Shown: positions 48,131 to 55,656 of the stretch, in pieces | How the letters are laid out: each line of letters starts with the position of its first letter | Numbering within the stretch: position 1 is the first letter of the stretch | NCBI GenBank assembly: GCA_035461245.1 | Contig: DATHVP010000137.1 | Span: 1-64,000, forward strand | Reading direction: 5' to 3' | Source: SH-MAG3 sp035461245 | GTDB taxonomy: Bacteria; Gemmatimonadota; Gemmatimonadetes; Longimicrobiales; RSA9 | DNA: 64,000 bases | Notes under the pieces: generated by a model | What the model saw: only the letters and a program-made list of their open reading frames with translations | Database searches by the model: none | What the model was told of the DNA's origin: nothing | Program-made: the position numbers and the translations under genes

Positions 48131-49114
48131 ATGAATGATGAGGAGCGGGTTGTGGGTGCGGGTATCGAGGGTGGCAAATTCGGGGCCCGTCATCCTATTG
48201 GCGTCGTCTCCAGACGGACGGGCGTGTCGCTGCACGTGCTGCGGGCGTGGGAACGGCGCTACGGCGTTGTGGAGCCGGCGCGGACGGCGGGCGGACAGCG
48301 TCTGTACAGCGACGCGGATATCGAGCGGCTGCGGCTGCTGCGGCAGGTGACGGATGCGGGGCGCAACATATCGCAGGTGTCGGACCTGCCGGTGGAGGAC
48401 CTGAGGCGCCTGGTAGTGGAGGATGCGCAGCAGGCTGCGGCTGGTGCAGTGGTGGACCGGGCGGGAGGCAATGGAACGGCGGGTTACGTGGCCCGGAGTC
48501 TGGCGGCGGCGGCGCGGCTGGACGGCGAGGCGGTGCACGGAACGCTGATGCGTGCGGTGGTGTCGCTGCGGCCGGCGGAGTTCCTGGATGAGGTGCTGAT
48601 GCCATTGCTTCGTGAGGTGGGCGAGCGGTGGCACGCGGGCGCGTTCAGTCCGGCGCAGGAGCATGTGGTATCCGTGGCGTCGCGTCGGGTTGTGACGTGG
48701 CTGGTAGACGCGTACGAGTCCCCTGAGGACGGCCCGCTCCTGCTGGTGACGACGGTTGCAGGTGAGCAGCACGAATTTGGCGCGCTGATGGTAGCGGTGG
48801 TGGCGCTGGACGCCGGATGGCGGGTGGCATATCTGGGCACGTCACTGCCTGCGGCGGAGATCGTAAAGTCGGCGCGGTTGCTGGATGTTGACGGCGTGGC
48901 GCTGAGCCTGGTGAACCGGGATGGAGTGGACGAGGCGGTTGAAGAGGCGGCGGCAGTACGTGCCGCGCTGCCCGCAACGGTGGACGTGATGGTGGGAGGA
49001 GGGGGCGCGGCAGCGCGGCGCAGTCGTCTGGAGGGCCATGGCGTGGTGGTGCTGGCCACGGCGCAGGACCTGCGGGACCTGTTGCATATCCGGGGCGAAG
49101 GGGTGAGGTCATGA
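48131..49114 (+). CDS. CarH-type MerR/B12-binding photoreceptor repressor
   Basis: 327 residues. MerR helix-turn-helix and wing at about 22-92 ('PIGVVSRRTGVSLHVLRAWERRYG'-type, 'GGQRLYSDADIERLRLL'). Then a helical B12-capping domain with W167-H168 and E177-H178, spaced as in the W-x9-EH signature of CarH, and a Rossmann cobalamin domain with the E212-x-H-x-x-G217 lower-ligand motif. In CarH proteins adenosylcobalamin drives a DNA-binding tetramer in the dark; light cleaves the Co-C bond and releases DNA. The ATG at 48131 sits at the predicted transcript start; a GTG at 48152 with GAGGAG upstream is an alternative. It overlaps crtI by ATGA. Confidence 0.9.
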   Translation: MNDEERVVGAGIEGGKFGARHPIGVVSRRTGVSLHVLRAWERRYGVVEPARTAGGQRLYSDADIERLRLLRQVTDAGRNISQVSDLPVEDLRRLVVEDAQQAAAGAVVDRAGGNGTAGYVARSLAAAARLDGEAVHGTLMRAVVSLRPAEFLDEVLMPLLREVGERWHAGAFSPAQEHVVSVASRRVVTWLVDAYESPEDGPLLLVTTVAGEQHEFGALMVAVVALDAGWRVAYLGTSLPAAEIVKSARLLDVDGVALSLVNRDGVDEAVEEAAAVRAALPATVDVMVGGGGAAARRSRLEGHGVVVLATAQDLRDLLHIRGEGVRS

Positions 49115-50649
49115 GCCGCGCGGTGGTCATCGGCACTGGTTTCGGGGGGCTGGCAGCAGCGGTACGACTTCGTGCCCGGGGGTATGACGTGTCGGTGCTG
49201 GAGGCGCTGGACCAGCCGGGTGGGCGGGCGCGGGTGTTCCGGCAGGACGGGTTCACGTTCGACGCCGGCCCCACGGTGATCACGGCGCCGTACCTGCTGG
49301 ACGAGCTGTTCTCGCTGGTGGGCCGCGACCCGCGCGACTACTTCGAGCTGGTGCCGGTGGACCCGTTCTACCGGATCCTGTTCCACGACGGCAGCGTCTT
49401 CGACTACACGGGCGACGAGGATCGCCTGCTGGCGCAGATCGAGGCCTTCAATCCCCGCGACGTGGATGGCTACCGGCGGCTGGTACGCCACGCGAAGCGG
49501 ATCTTCGAGGTGGGCTACGAACAACTCGCCGATCGACCCTTCTCGCGGCCGGCGGACATGCTGCGGGTCCTGCCACAGATGATGCGGCTGGGCAGTCATC
49601 GCAGCGTCTACGACGTCGTGTCGTCTCACATCCGGGACGAACGCCTGCGCCAGGTCTTCAGCTTCGAACCGCTGCTCGTCGGCGGCAACCCGTTCCAGAC
49701 CACGTCCATCTACCTGCTCATCCACTACCTGGAGCGGAAGTGGGGCGTGCACTTCGCCCGGGGCGGCACCACGGCCATCGTGCACGGGCTGGTGCGCCTG
49801 CTCAGGGAACTGGACGTCCCGGTAATGCTGAATGCGCCGGTGACCCGCGTGCAGGTGGAGGCGGGCCGTGCCCGGGGCGTGGAACTGGCCTCGGGGGAAA
49901 CGCTGCCGGCGGACGTCGTCGTCAGCAACGCGGACCCGTCGCATGTGTATGGACGCATGATTGACGCGCCGCACCGGCGCCGTCATACGGCCAGGCGGCT
50001 GGCGCGGGTCCGGCAGTCCATGGGGCTGTTCGTCGGCTACTTCGGCACGTCGGTGACGTATCCCGACGTGCAGCACCACACCATTGTCCTCGGGCCGCGC
50101 TATCGTGGCCTGCTGGACGACATCTTCAGGCGTCGCGTGCTGGCGGACGATTTCTCGCTGTACCTGCACGCGCCCACCCGCACGGATCCCTCGCTGGCGC
50201 CGCCGGGCTGCGAGACGTTCTACGTGCTGTCGCCCGTGCCCAACAACCGGTCCGGCGTCAACTGGTCCGCCGAGGCCGAGCCGTACTTCCAGCGGGTGCT
50301 GGAATCCCTGGAGCGGCGGCTGCTGCCGGGCGTGACGTCCAATGTCGTGACATCCCGCATGTTGACGCCGGCAGAGTTCGAGCACGATCTCCGCTCGGTG
50401 GACGGGTCTGCATTCGGGCCGGAGCCGATCCTCACGCAGTCCGCCTATTTCCGCTACCACAACGTGTCGGAGGACGTGGACGGCCTGTACTTTGTCGGTG
50501 CCGGGACGCACCCTGGCGGCGGCGTCCCTGGCGTGCTCCAGTCGGCGCGGGTACTGGACCGCGTGGTGCCGGATCCCGTGCCCGGTCCAGTGAGAGTCCC
50601 GGGCCGTCGCCCCGTCGCCGCGCCGGCCATCCCGCGCCGGACCGCATGA
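49111..50649 (+). CDS. crtI: Phytoene desaturase (CrtI type)
   Basis: 512 residues. N-terminal FAD dinucleotide motif 'VVIGTGFGGLAAAVRLRARG', 'LDQPGGRARVFRQDGFTFDAGPTVI', quoted in part, 'DPFYRI' and 'LLVGGNPFQTTSIY' in the middle, and the C-terminal carotenoid-desaturase signature 'DGLYFVGAGTHPGGGVPGVLQSAR'. It introduces the four double bonds converting phytoene to lycopene (or fewer). A proline-rich tail of about 30 residues ends the protein. ATGA overlaps on both sides place it tightly in the carH operon. Confidence 0.93.
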   Translation: MSRAVVIGTGFGGLAAAVRLRARGYDVSVLEALDQPGGRARVFRQDGFTFDAGPTVITAPYLLDELFSLVGRDPRDYFELVPVDPFYRILFHDGSVFDYTGDEDRLLAQIEAFNPRDVDGYRRLVRHAKRIFEVGYEQLADRPFSRPADMLRVLPQMMRLGSHRSVYDVVSSHIRDERLRQVFSFEPLLVGGNPFQTTSIYLLIHYLERKWGVHFARGGTTAIVHGLVRLLRELDVPVMLNAPVTRVQVEAGRARGVELASGETLPADVVVSNADPSHVYGRMIDAPHRRRHTARRLARVRQSMGLFVGYFGTSVTYPDVQHHTIVLGPRYRGLLDDIFRRRVLADDFSLYLHAPTRTDPSLAPPGCETFYVLSPVPNNRSGVNWSAEAEPYFQRVLESLERRLLPGVTSNVVTSRMLTPAEFEHDLRSVDGSAFGPEPILTQSAYFRYHNVSEDVDGLYFVGAGTHPGGGVPGVLQSARVLDRVVPDPVPGPVRVPGRRPVAAPAIPRRTA

Positions 50650-51503
50650 CGTACCTGCAGTTTCACCTCGTGTTCATGGCGCCGCCTCTGCTGGTGCTGG
50701 CGGCACTGGTGTGGCGGGCGCCGGAGCGGCTGGGATCCCGTGCGCTCTGGACACTGCCCGCGGTAGCCCTCATCGCCCTGGTCTATACGACGCCGTGGGA
50801 CAACTACCTCGTCTATCGCGGCATCTGGTGGTACGGCACGGACCGGGTCATGGGCACCATTGGCTACGTGCCCGTTGAGGAATACATGTTCTTCCTGCTG
50901 CAGCCGCTGCTGGCGGGTGCCTGGACGTACCTGCTCCTCATGCGCATGAGGAGTGGGCCCGAGGACCGGGAGGCGTGGTCGTCTGCCCGTGTGCGGACCG
51001 GTCGAGCCGGGGGTGACGCGACGCGGGATGCGGTGTCGGAAGCCCTGCATGACGGCCTGACGCTGTCGCTGGGCTCCGTGCGGGCTGTGGGTGTGGGTAT
51101 CTACCTGGTGTTCGCCGCTGCCGGCGTACTGGCCCTCACATTCGAGCGCGGACTCTACCTGGGGCTCATCCTGGCGTGGGCGGCGCCGGTGCTGGCGGCG
51201 CAGTGGATCTTTGCCGGGCCCGCGCTGGCGCGGGCGCCCGGCGTGTTCGCCGCGGCCGTGGGCGTGCCGACCCTCTACCTGTGGGTGGCGGACCGCATTG
51301 CGATTGGCGCGGGCATCTGGAGCATCTCGCCGCAATACACCACGGGCCTTCACCTGCTCGGCCTGCCGATTGAGGAAGCGCTTTTCTTCCTGGTGACGAA
51401 CGTGCTGGTGGTGCAGGGCGTAGTTCTGTTCCTGCAACCGAATCTGGTGGCCCTGCCCGCCGCCGGCGGTGCGCGGGCACTGGCTCCGTCGCGCGTGGCA
51501 TGA
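50646..51503 (+). CDS. Lycopene cyclase, fused CrtYc-CrtYd type
   Basis: 285 residues with about seven transmembrane helices. Two related halves: each carries the [PV]-x-E-E signature followed by aromatic residues ('VPVEEYMFFLLQP' near 80 and 'LPIEEALFFLVTN' near 245), plus 'PWDNYLVYRGIWWYG' and 'IGAGIWSIS' before them. This is the CrtYcd/heterodimer-type lycopene cyclase, as in Actinobacteria, archaea, fungi and Bacteroidota. Together with CruF, which needs a psi end, it should cyclise one end of lycopene to give gamma-carotene. A cytoplasmic insertion of about 40 residues joins the halves. ATGA overlaps with crtI and crtO. Confidence 0.88.
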   Translation: MTYLQFHLVFMAPPLLVLAALVWRAPERLGSRALWTLPAVALIALVYTTPWDNYLVYRGIWWYGTDRVMGTIGYVPVEEYMFFLLQPLLAGAWTYLLLMRMRSGPEDREAWSSARVRTGRAGGDATRDAVSEALHDGLTLSLGSVRAVGVGIYLVFAAAGVLALTFERGLYLGLILAWAAPVLAAQWIFAGPALARAPGVFAAAVGVPTLYLWVADRIAIGAGIWSISPQYTTGLHLLGLPIEEALFFLVTNVLVVQGVVLFLQPNLVALPAAGGARALAPSRVA

Positions 51504-53059
51504 CGGACTACGACGCCATAGTCGTCGGCGCGGGTCACAACGGGCTGGTGGCGGCCGCGTACCTGGCCCAGGCGGGCCAGAGAGTCTGCGTGTTCGAGAA
51601 ACAGCGGCGGACAGGCGGCGCGGTGGCCACGGAAGAAGTCGTGCCCGGCTATCGCTTCGACCTGGGCGGTAGTGCGCACATCCTCATCCGGCTGACGCCC
51701 ATCGTCGAGGAACTCGGGCTGGCCCGTTTCGGGCTGGAATACCTGGAGCTGGACCCGCTCTTCTTTGCGCCCTTCGAGGACGGCTCTTCGTTCTTCATCC
51801 ACAGGGACCTGGACCGCACGGCCGAGCACCTGGAGCGTGTGCTTCCCGGCGACGGCGAAGCCTATCGCAGCTTCTGCGATTACTGGCGGCCCTTTGCGCT
51901 GATGGTGCGGGACGCGTTCCTGGACGTGCCGGGACCGCTGCAGCTGGGCCGGCGCTTCGTGTTCAGCAGGGGCATGCGCAACGACTGGCGCCGCGCCCTG
52001 GGCGAGATCCTGCGACCGTACGGCGACACCGCCGAGTCCTGGTTCCACAGCGAAAAGCTCCGGGCCGCGCTGACGTGGATGGCCGCGCAGTCGGGCCCGC
52101 CACCCTTCGAGCCGCTGACCGCGCCGTTCATGCTGTGGCAGCCGCTCTACCATGAGGGTGGCATCGCCCGCCCGCGGGGCGGCTCCGGCATGCTCACCCA
52201 GGCGCTGCGTGCCCACATCGAGGCGCACGGTGGCGAGGTGCACACGGATGCGCCAGTGGAAGGTATCGAGGTGCGGGACGGTCGGGCGCAGGGCGTGCGT
52301 GTGCTGGGCCGCACGTATACCGCGCGTGCCGTGGTCGCGGCGTGCCACGCACTGGACACTTTCGGGACGCTGCTTCCGGCTGAGCACCGACCGGAGGCCG
52401 CGTCGTCCATGCGTACCGGTAACGGCTTCGGCGCCGTGCTGCGCCTGGCGCTGGACAAGCCCGTCCGGTACACGGCCCATCCCGGCGCGGAGGCACGCAC
52501 CGGACTGCAGCTGCTGTGCAGGGACCGGCAGCAGATCCTGAATGCGTATGCCGACTATCTGCGGGGCATGCCCGCAGCCGATCCGCCCATTGTCGCAATG
52601 ACGTTCTCGGCGGTGGACCCTTCGCTGGCGCCGCCGGGCGGTGAAGTGCTCTGGCTGTGGGCGCAGTACTACCCGTATGAACTGTCCAGCGGCACGTGGG
52701 ACGAGAGGTCCGAGGAAGTCAGCGAGTCCATCCTCAACGCCTTTGAAGTTCATGCCCCCGGCACGCGCGACAGTGTGGTGGGCAGCCTGTTCCAGCATCC
52801 GCTGTGGCTGGAACGGGAACTGGGCCTGCACCGGGGCAACGTGATGCACCTGGAGATGAGCGTGTCACAGATGTTCGGCATGCGGCCGTTCGCCGGTATG
52901 AGCGGATACCGGACGCACCTGAAGGGCCTGTTCCTGGCCGGCGCCAGCACGCACCCCGGCGGCGGCATCATGGGCGCGTCGGGCCGCAACGCTGCGCGGG
53001 TGGTGCTGAAGTCGCTGGAGCGGCGGTTCTTCGGCGTGCGGGTGAAGGGCGACTCGTGA
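51500..53059 (+). CDS. crtO: CrtO-type carotenoid 4-ketolase (FAD-dependent)
   Basis: 519 residues. FAD motif 'IVVGAGHNGLVAAAYLAQAG' then 'FEKQRRTGGAVATEEVVPGYRFDLGGSAH' (in part), a middle 'RPRGGSGMLTQALRAHIEAHGG', and C-terminal 'GLFLAGASTHPGGGIMGASGRNAARVV'. The GHNGLV opening and 'GxxFDLGGSxH' segment are those of CrtO ketolases (Synechocystis, Deinococcus, Rhodococcus) and not CrtI. CrtO puts a keto group at C4 of a beta ring, here presumably on gamma-carotene. A second desaturase is the less likely reading. ATGA/GTGA overlaps with neighbours. Confidence 0.83.
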   Translation: MTDYDAIVVGAGHNGLVAAAYLAQAGQRVCVFEKQRRTGGAVATEEVVPGYRFDLGGSAHILIRLTPIVEELGLARFGLEYLELDPLFFAPFEDGSSFFIHRDLDRTAEHLERVLPGDGEAYRSFCDYWRPFALMVRDAFLDVPGPLQLGRRFVFSRGMRNDWRRALGEILRPYGDTAESWFHSEKLRAALTWMAAQSGPPPFEPLTAPFMLWQPLYHEGGIARPRGGSGMLTQALRAHIEAHGGEVHTDAPVEGIEVRDGRAQGVRVLGRTYTARAVVAACHALDTFGTLLPAEHRPEAASSMRTGNGFGAVLRLALDKPVRYTAHPGAEARTGLQLLCRDRQQILNAYADYLRGMPAADPPIVAMTFSAVDPSLAPPGGEVLWLWAQYYPYELSSGTWDERSEEVSESILNAFEVHAPGTRDSVVGSLFQHPLWLERELGLHRGNVMHLEMSVSQMFGMRPFAGMSGYRTHLKGLFLAGASTHPGGGIMGASGRNAARVVLKSLERRFFGVRVKGDS

Positions 53060-54375
53060 CTGGCCTGACGCGTCTCGTCTGGCATCGGGGGGACCTGCGC
53101 ACACACGATCATGCCGCCCTTGCCGCCGCTGCCACCGAAGGCGCCGCAGTGGCCGGTGTGGTGGTGCCTGACCCCGCCATCCTGGATGGTACGTCTGCGC
53201 GACGCCGCGCGTTGTTCCATGTCAACACCGAAGCGCTGCGGGCGACGTACCAGCGGCTGGGCAGCGTGCTGGTGGTGCGACCGGGCGTGCCGTGGACAGT
53301 GGTGCCGGAGCTGGCCCGTGAACTCGGGGCTGAGGGCGTGCACGCCCTCCGCAGTTACACCCCATACGGCGTCATTCGCGACGAGCGGACGACGGAGGCG
53401 CTGCAAGCCGCCGGCGTGGCCATGACGTGGCACGACGGTCTGTTCGTGCACGCGCCGGGTTCACTGCTCACGCGGGCGGGTGGTGCGTTCTCGGTCTACA
53501 CGCCTTATTCCCGGCGCTGGTGGGATACCGCGGTGGCAGCCCCGGCAGATGCGCCGACAGCCCTGCGTCCGCCGGTGTTGCCGGCGCGCTTCGATGCCGG
53601 CGCGGTGCCTGACGAGACGGCGGACGTGCCGCTGCCGGAGCCCGGGGAGGCGGCCGCGCTGCGTCGCCTGGAGACGTTCGTCGAGGAAAAGCTGGACGAC
53701 TACCTGGAGGGCCGGGACAGGCTGGACGGCCGCGGTACGTCACGGCTCTCCATAGACATCAGCCTGGGCACGCTCTCGCCACGGGTGGCGTTCTACCGGG
53801 TGCACGCCCGGGGGGGGGCCGCGGCGCGGAAGTGGCTGGCCGAACTGGCGTGGCGGGACTTCATGGCGGACCTGCTGTGGCATCGGCCGTGGCTGGCCGA
53901 GCGGCCCATGGACGCGCGCCTGGCAGCGCTGGAGTGGGATGACGATGAGGCCCTCATCGACGCGTGGCAGGCCGGGCGCACGGGCATTCCCGTCATAGAC
54001 GCCGGCATGCGCCAGCTGGCGGCCACGGGCTGGATGAGCGGTCGTGCCCGCATGGTGACGGCGCAGTTCCTGACCAAGCACCTGCGCCAGGACTGGCGGC
54101 GGGGCGAAGCGCATTTCCGGCAAATGCTGCTGGACGGCGACGCCGCCAGCAACATCGGCAACTGGCAATGGGCCGCCGGGCTGGGCGTGGACAATGCGCC
54201 GTACTTCCGCGTCTTCAACCCGGTTACGCAGGGTCGACAGCACGATCCGGACGGTGCCTGGCTGCGGGCGTGGGTGCCGGAGAGCGGTGGCAACCCGCAG
54301 CCGCTACCACACGCGGTGGTGGATATCGCCGAGGCGCGCAGGGAATACCTGGCGGCCATGGAGGCGGTGCGGTGA
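53056..54375 (+). CDS. phr: Deoxyribodipyrimidine photolyase (cryptochrome/photolyase family)
   Basis: 439 residues. N-terminal antenna domain ('LVWHRGDLRTHDHAAL', 'VVVPDPAIL', 'LVVRPGVPWTV') and C-terminal FAD domain with 'RLSIDISLGTLSPRVAFYRV', 'ELAWRDFMADLLWHRPWLAE', 'PVIDAGMRQLAATGWMSGRARM', 'NWQWAAGLGVDNAPYFRVFNP' and 'DGAWLRAWVPE'. It repairs UV-made pyrimidine dimers with blue light. The residues lining FAD and the tryptophan chain region appear intact. GTG start at 53056 overlaps crtO (GTGA). Its place in the CarH operon links DNA photorepair to light sensing. Confidence 0.93.
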   Translation: MTGLTRLVWHRGDLRTHDHAALAAAATEGAAVAGVVVPDPAILDGTSARRRALFHVNTEALRATYQRLGSVLVVRPGVPWTVVPELARELGAEGVHALRSYTPYGVIRDERTTEALQAAGVAMTWHDGLFVHAPGSLLTRAGGAFSVYTPYSRRWWDTAVAAPADAPTALRPPVLPARFDAGAVPDETADVPLPEPGEAAALRRLETFVEEKLDDYLEGRDRLDGRGTSRLSIDISLGTLSPRVAFYRVHARGGAAARKWLAELAWRDFMADLLWHRPWLAERPMDARLAALEWDDDEALIDAWQAGRTGIPVIDAGMRQLAATGWMSGRARMVTAQFLTKHLRQDWRRGEAHFRQMLLDGDAASNIGNWQWAAGLGVDNAPYFRVFNPVTQGRQHDPDGAWLRAWVPESGGNPQPLPHAVVDIAEARREYLAAMEAVR

Positions 54376-55166
54376 TGAACACGGCCTTCCCGCGTCCGCG
54401 CCTGGTGGTCGCCGGGTGGCTGCCGGGTGCGGAGCCGTCGTCGGCACCAGTTGTGGATGCGCTGCTGGGCAGCCTCGCAGCGGGATGGGAAACCATGGGA
54501 TCGGCCACTTCCATGAACGCATCCGATGACGAGCTGCGGACCGCATGGCGCGACGTGGACGGGTTTGTCCTGAGCAACCCCCCGTTTTCCACGGGGATCA
54601 CGCCGGCCCGTGTCTTCACCGGCCGCCTCATCCGGCTGTTCCCGCATACGGCCATGGAGGATGGGTCGCGCCTGACCAGCGAACCCATGCGGGACCGTTT
54701 TCTGACCCTCCTGTTCAGCCTGGCCCGGTTCCGTCAGGTGGCCGACAGCGGATCCGTCGCCCAGCTCACCCGCTTTCATGCGGCCCACAAGTATCTTCTG
54801 CTGGCTTACAGCGAGGCGGGCATGAGGGAGCTGGGTGGACTGGCTGCCACGGCCTCGGAGCGGTCATGGGCCGAGGTCGTGCAGGCCTATCGCGCCGTGT
54901 TCGTCCGGTCGCTGGCCCGGCCGGCGCGCCCGGCGTCCCACGCGAACGCACTCGCCCACGCGTTCGGGCACGTGTCCGATCATCTGGAGCCGTCCCAGCG
55001 GCAGGATTTCGTGCGCCTGGTGGGACGGTTTGTGGCGGGTGAGCACGTGCTGCAGGATGCCCTTGGCCTGCTGCGCGGCTGGGCGGACCAGCATGGCATC
55101 GAGTATCTGCAGGCACAGACATATCTCGCCCCCTACCCCGATCTGCTGCGTTTAAGCGCCTCGTAA
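54375..55166 (+). CDS. YbgA-like DUF1722 protein
   Basis: 263 residues. The C-terminal half carries DUF1722 features: 'DRFLTLLFSLARFRQVADSG', 'LTRFHAAHKYLLLAYSEAGMRELG', 'HALAHAFGHVSDHLEPSQRQDF'-like stretches and 'LAPYPDLLRL' at the end. The N-terminal part (1-105) is a degenerate DUF523-like domain ('DGFVLSNPPFSTGITPARVF'). E. coli ybgA sits next to phr in the same way, and the family is repeatedly found with photolyases, but its function is not known. Starts one base inside the photolyase stop (TGATG). Confidence 0.82.
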   Translation: MNTAFPRPRLVVAGWLPGAEPSSAPVVDALLGSLAAGWETMGSATSMNASDDELRTAWRDVDGFVLSNPPFSTGITPARVFTGRLIRLFPHTAMEDGSRLTSEPMRDRFLTLLFSLARFRQVADSGSVAQLTRFHAAHKYLLLAYSEAGMRELGGLAATASERSWAEVVQAYRAVFVRSLARPARPASHANALAHAFGHVSDHLEPSQRQDFVRLVGRFVAGEHVLQDALGLLRGWADQHGIEYLQAQTYLAPYPDLLRLSAS

Positions 55167-55219
55167 TAGCGCCCTGACATACTCCATCCGCAGGTCCTCG
55201 CCAATGGAAGGATGGATCA

Positions 55220-55579
55220 ATGGACGGCGTTTTTGAGGCCGTTGTGGAAGCGGCAGGTGCAGAGACCCGGTATACGTGCCGGGGTCGCGGGGCGCCCGTG
55301 GTGGTGGTGGCAAATTCGGAACCGGACCGCCGGCGCCTCCGGGAGATGGTGGAGAGTGGCCGGCGCATCCTCGAGCCCGAGCCGCCCCTGCAGGATGGGG
55401 ACGGTCCGGCACACGGCGAGCAGCTGGGCCGCTGGCTGCTGGGGTTCGTGGAGGGGCTGGGGCTGCAGGCACCGCACATCGTGCTGAGCGCTGAATTCGG
55501 TACGTCGTGCGATGCCATCGTGGCGGCCCTGGCCCCCACGGACAGCGTCGTGCTGGTGGAGGCCCGGGCCGGGTCGTGA
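55220..55579 (+). CDS. Truncated alpha/beta-hydrolase-like protein
   Basis: 119 residues starting at ATG 55220 with GGAAGGATGGA upstream. The pattern 'YTCRGRGAPVVVVANSEPDRRRL', 'GEQLGRWLLGFVEGLGLQAPHIVLSAEF' and 'LAPTDSVVLVEA', each shown in part, follows the first half of an alpha/beta hydrolase, but the nucleophile elbow reads EFGTS and not GxSxG, and the acid and His halves are missing. It is either a decayed hydrolase or a small derived domain. It follows the photolyase operon by 53 bases on the same strand. Confidence 0.5.
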   Translation: MDGVFEAVVEAAGAETRYTCRGRGAPVVVVANSEPDRRRLREMVESGRRILEPEPPLQDGDGPAHGEQLGRWLLGFVEGLGLQAPHIVLSAEFGTSCDAIVAALAPTDSVVLVEARAGS

Positions 55580-55656
55580 CGCCGGAATCGAGAGTATTGC
55601 ACTGGCCGCGCCGCGTCACGAGATTGGAGGTGCAGCAATTCTCCTCCCCCTCGCGG

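Noticed and set aside
51500..53059. Second phytoene desaturase (CrtI) or CrtD
   Set aside because: The GHNGLV opening and the C-terminal GASTHPGGGI form fit CrtO ketolases better; a CrtI already lies upstream.
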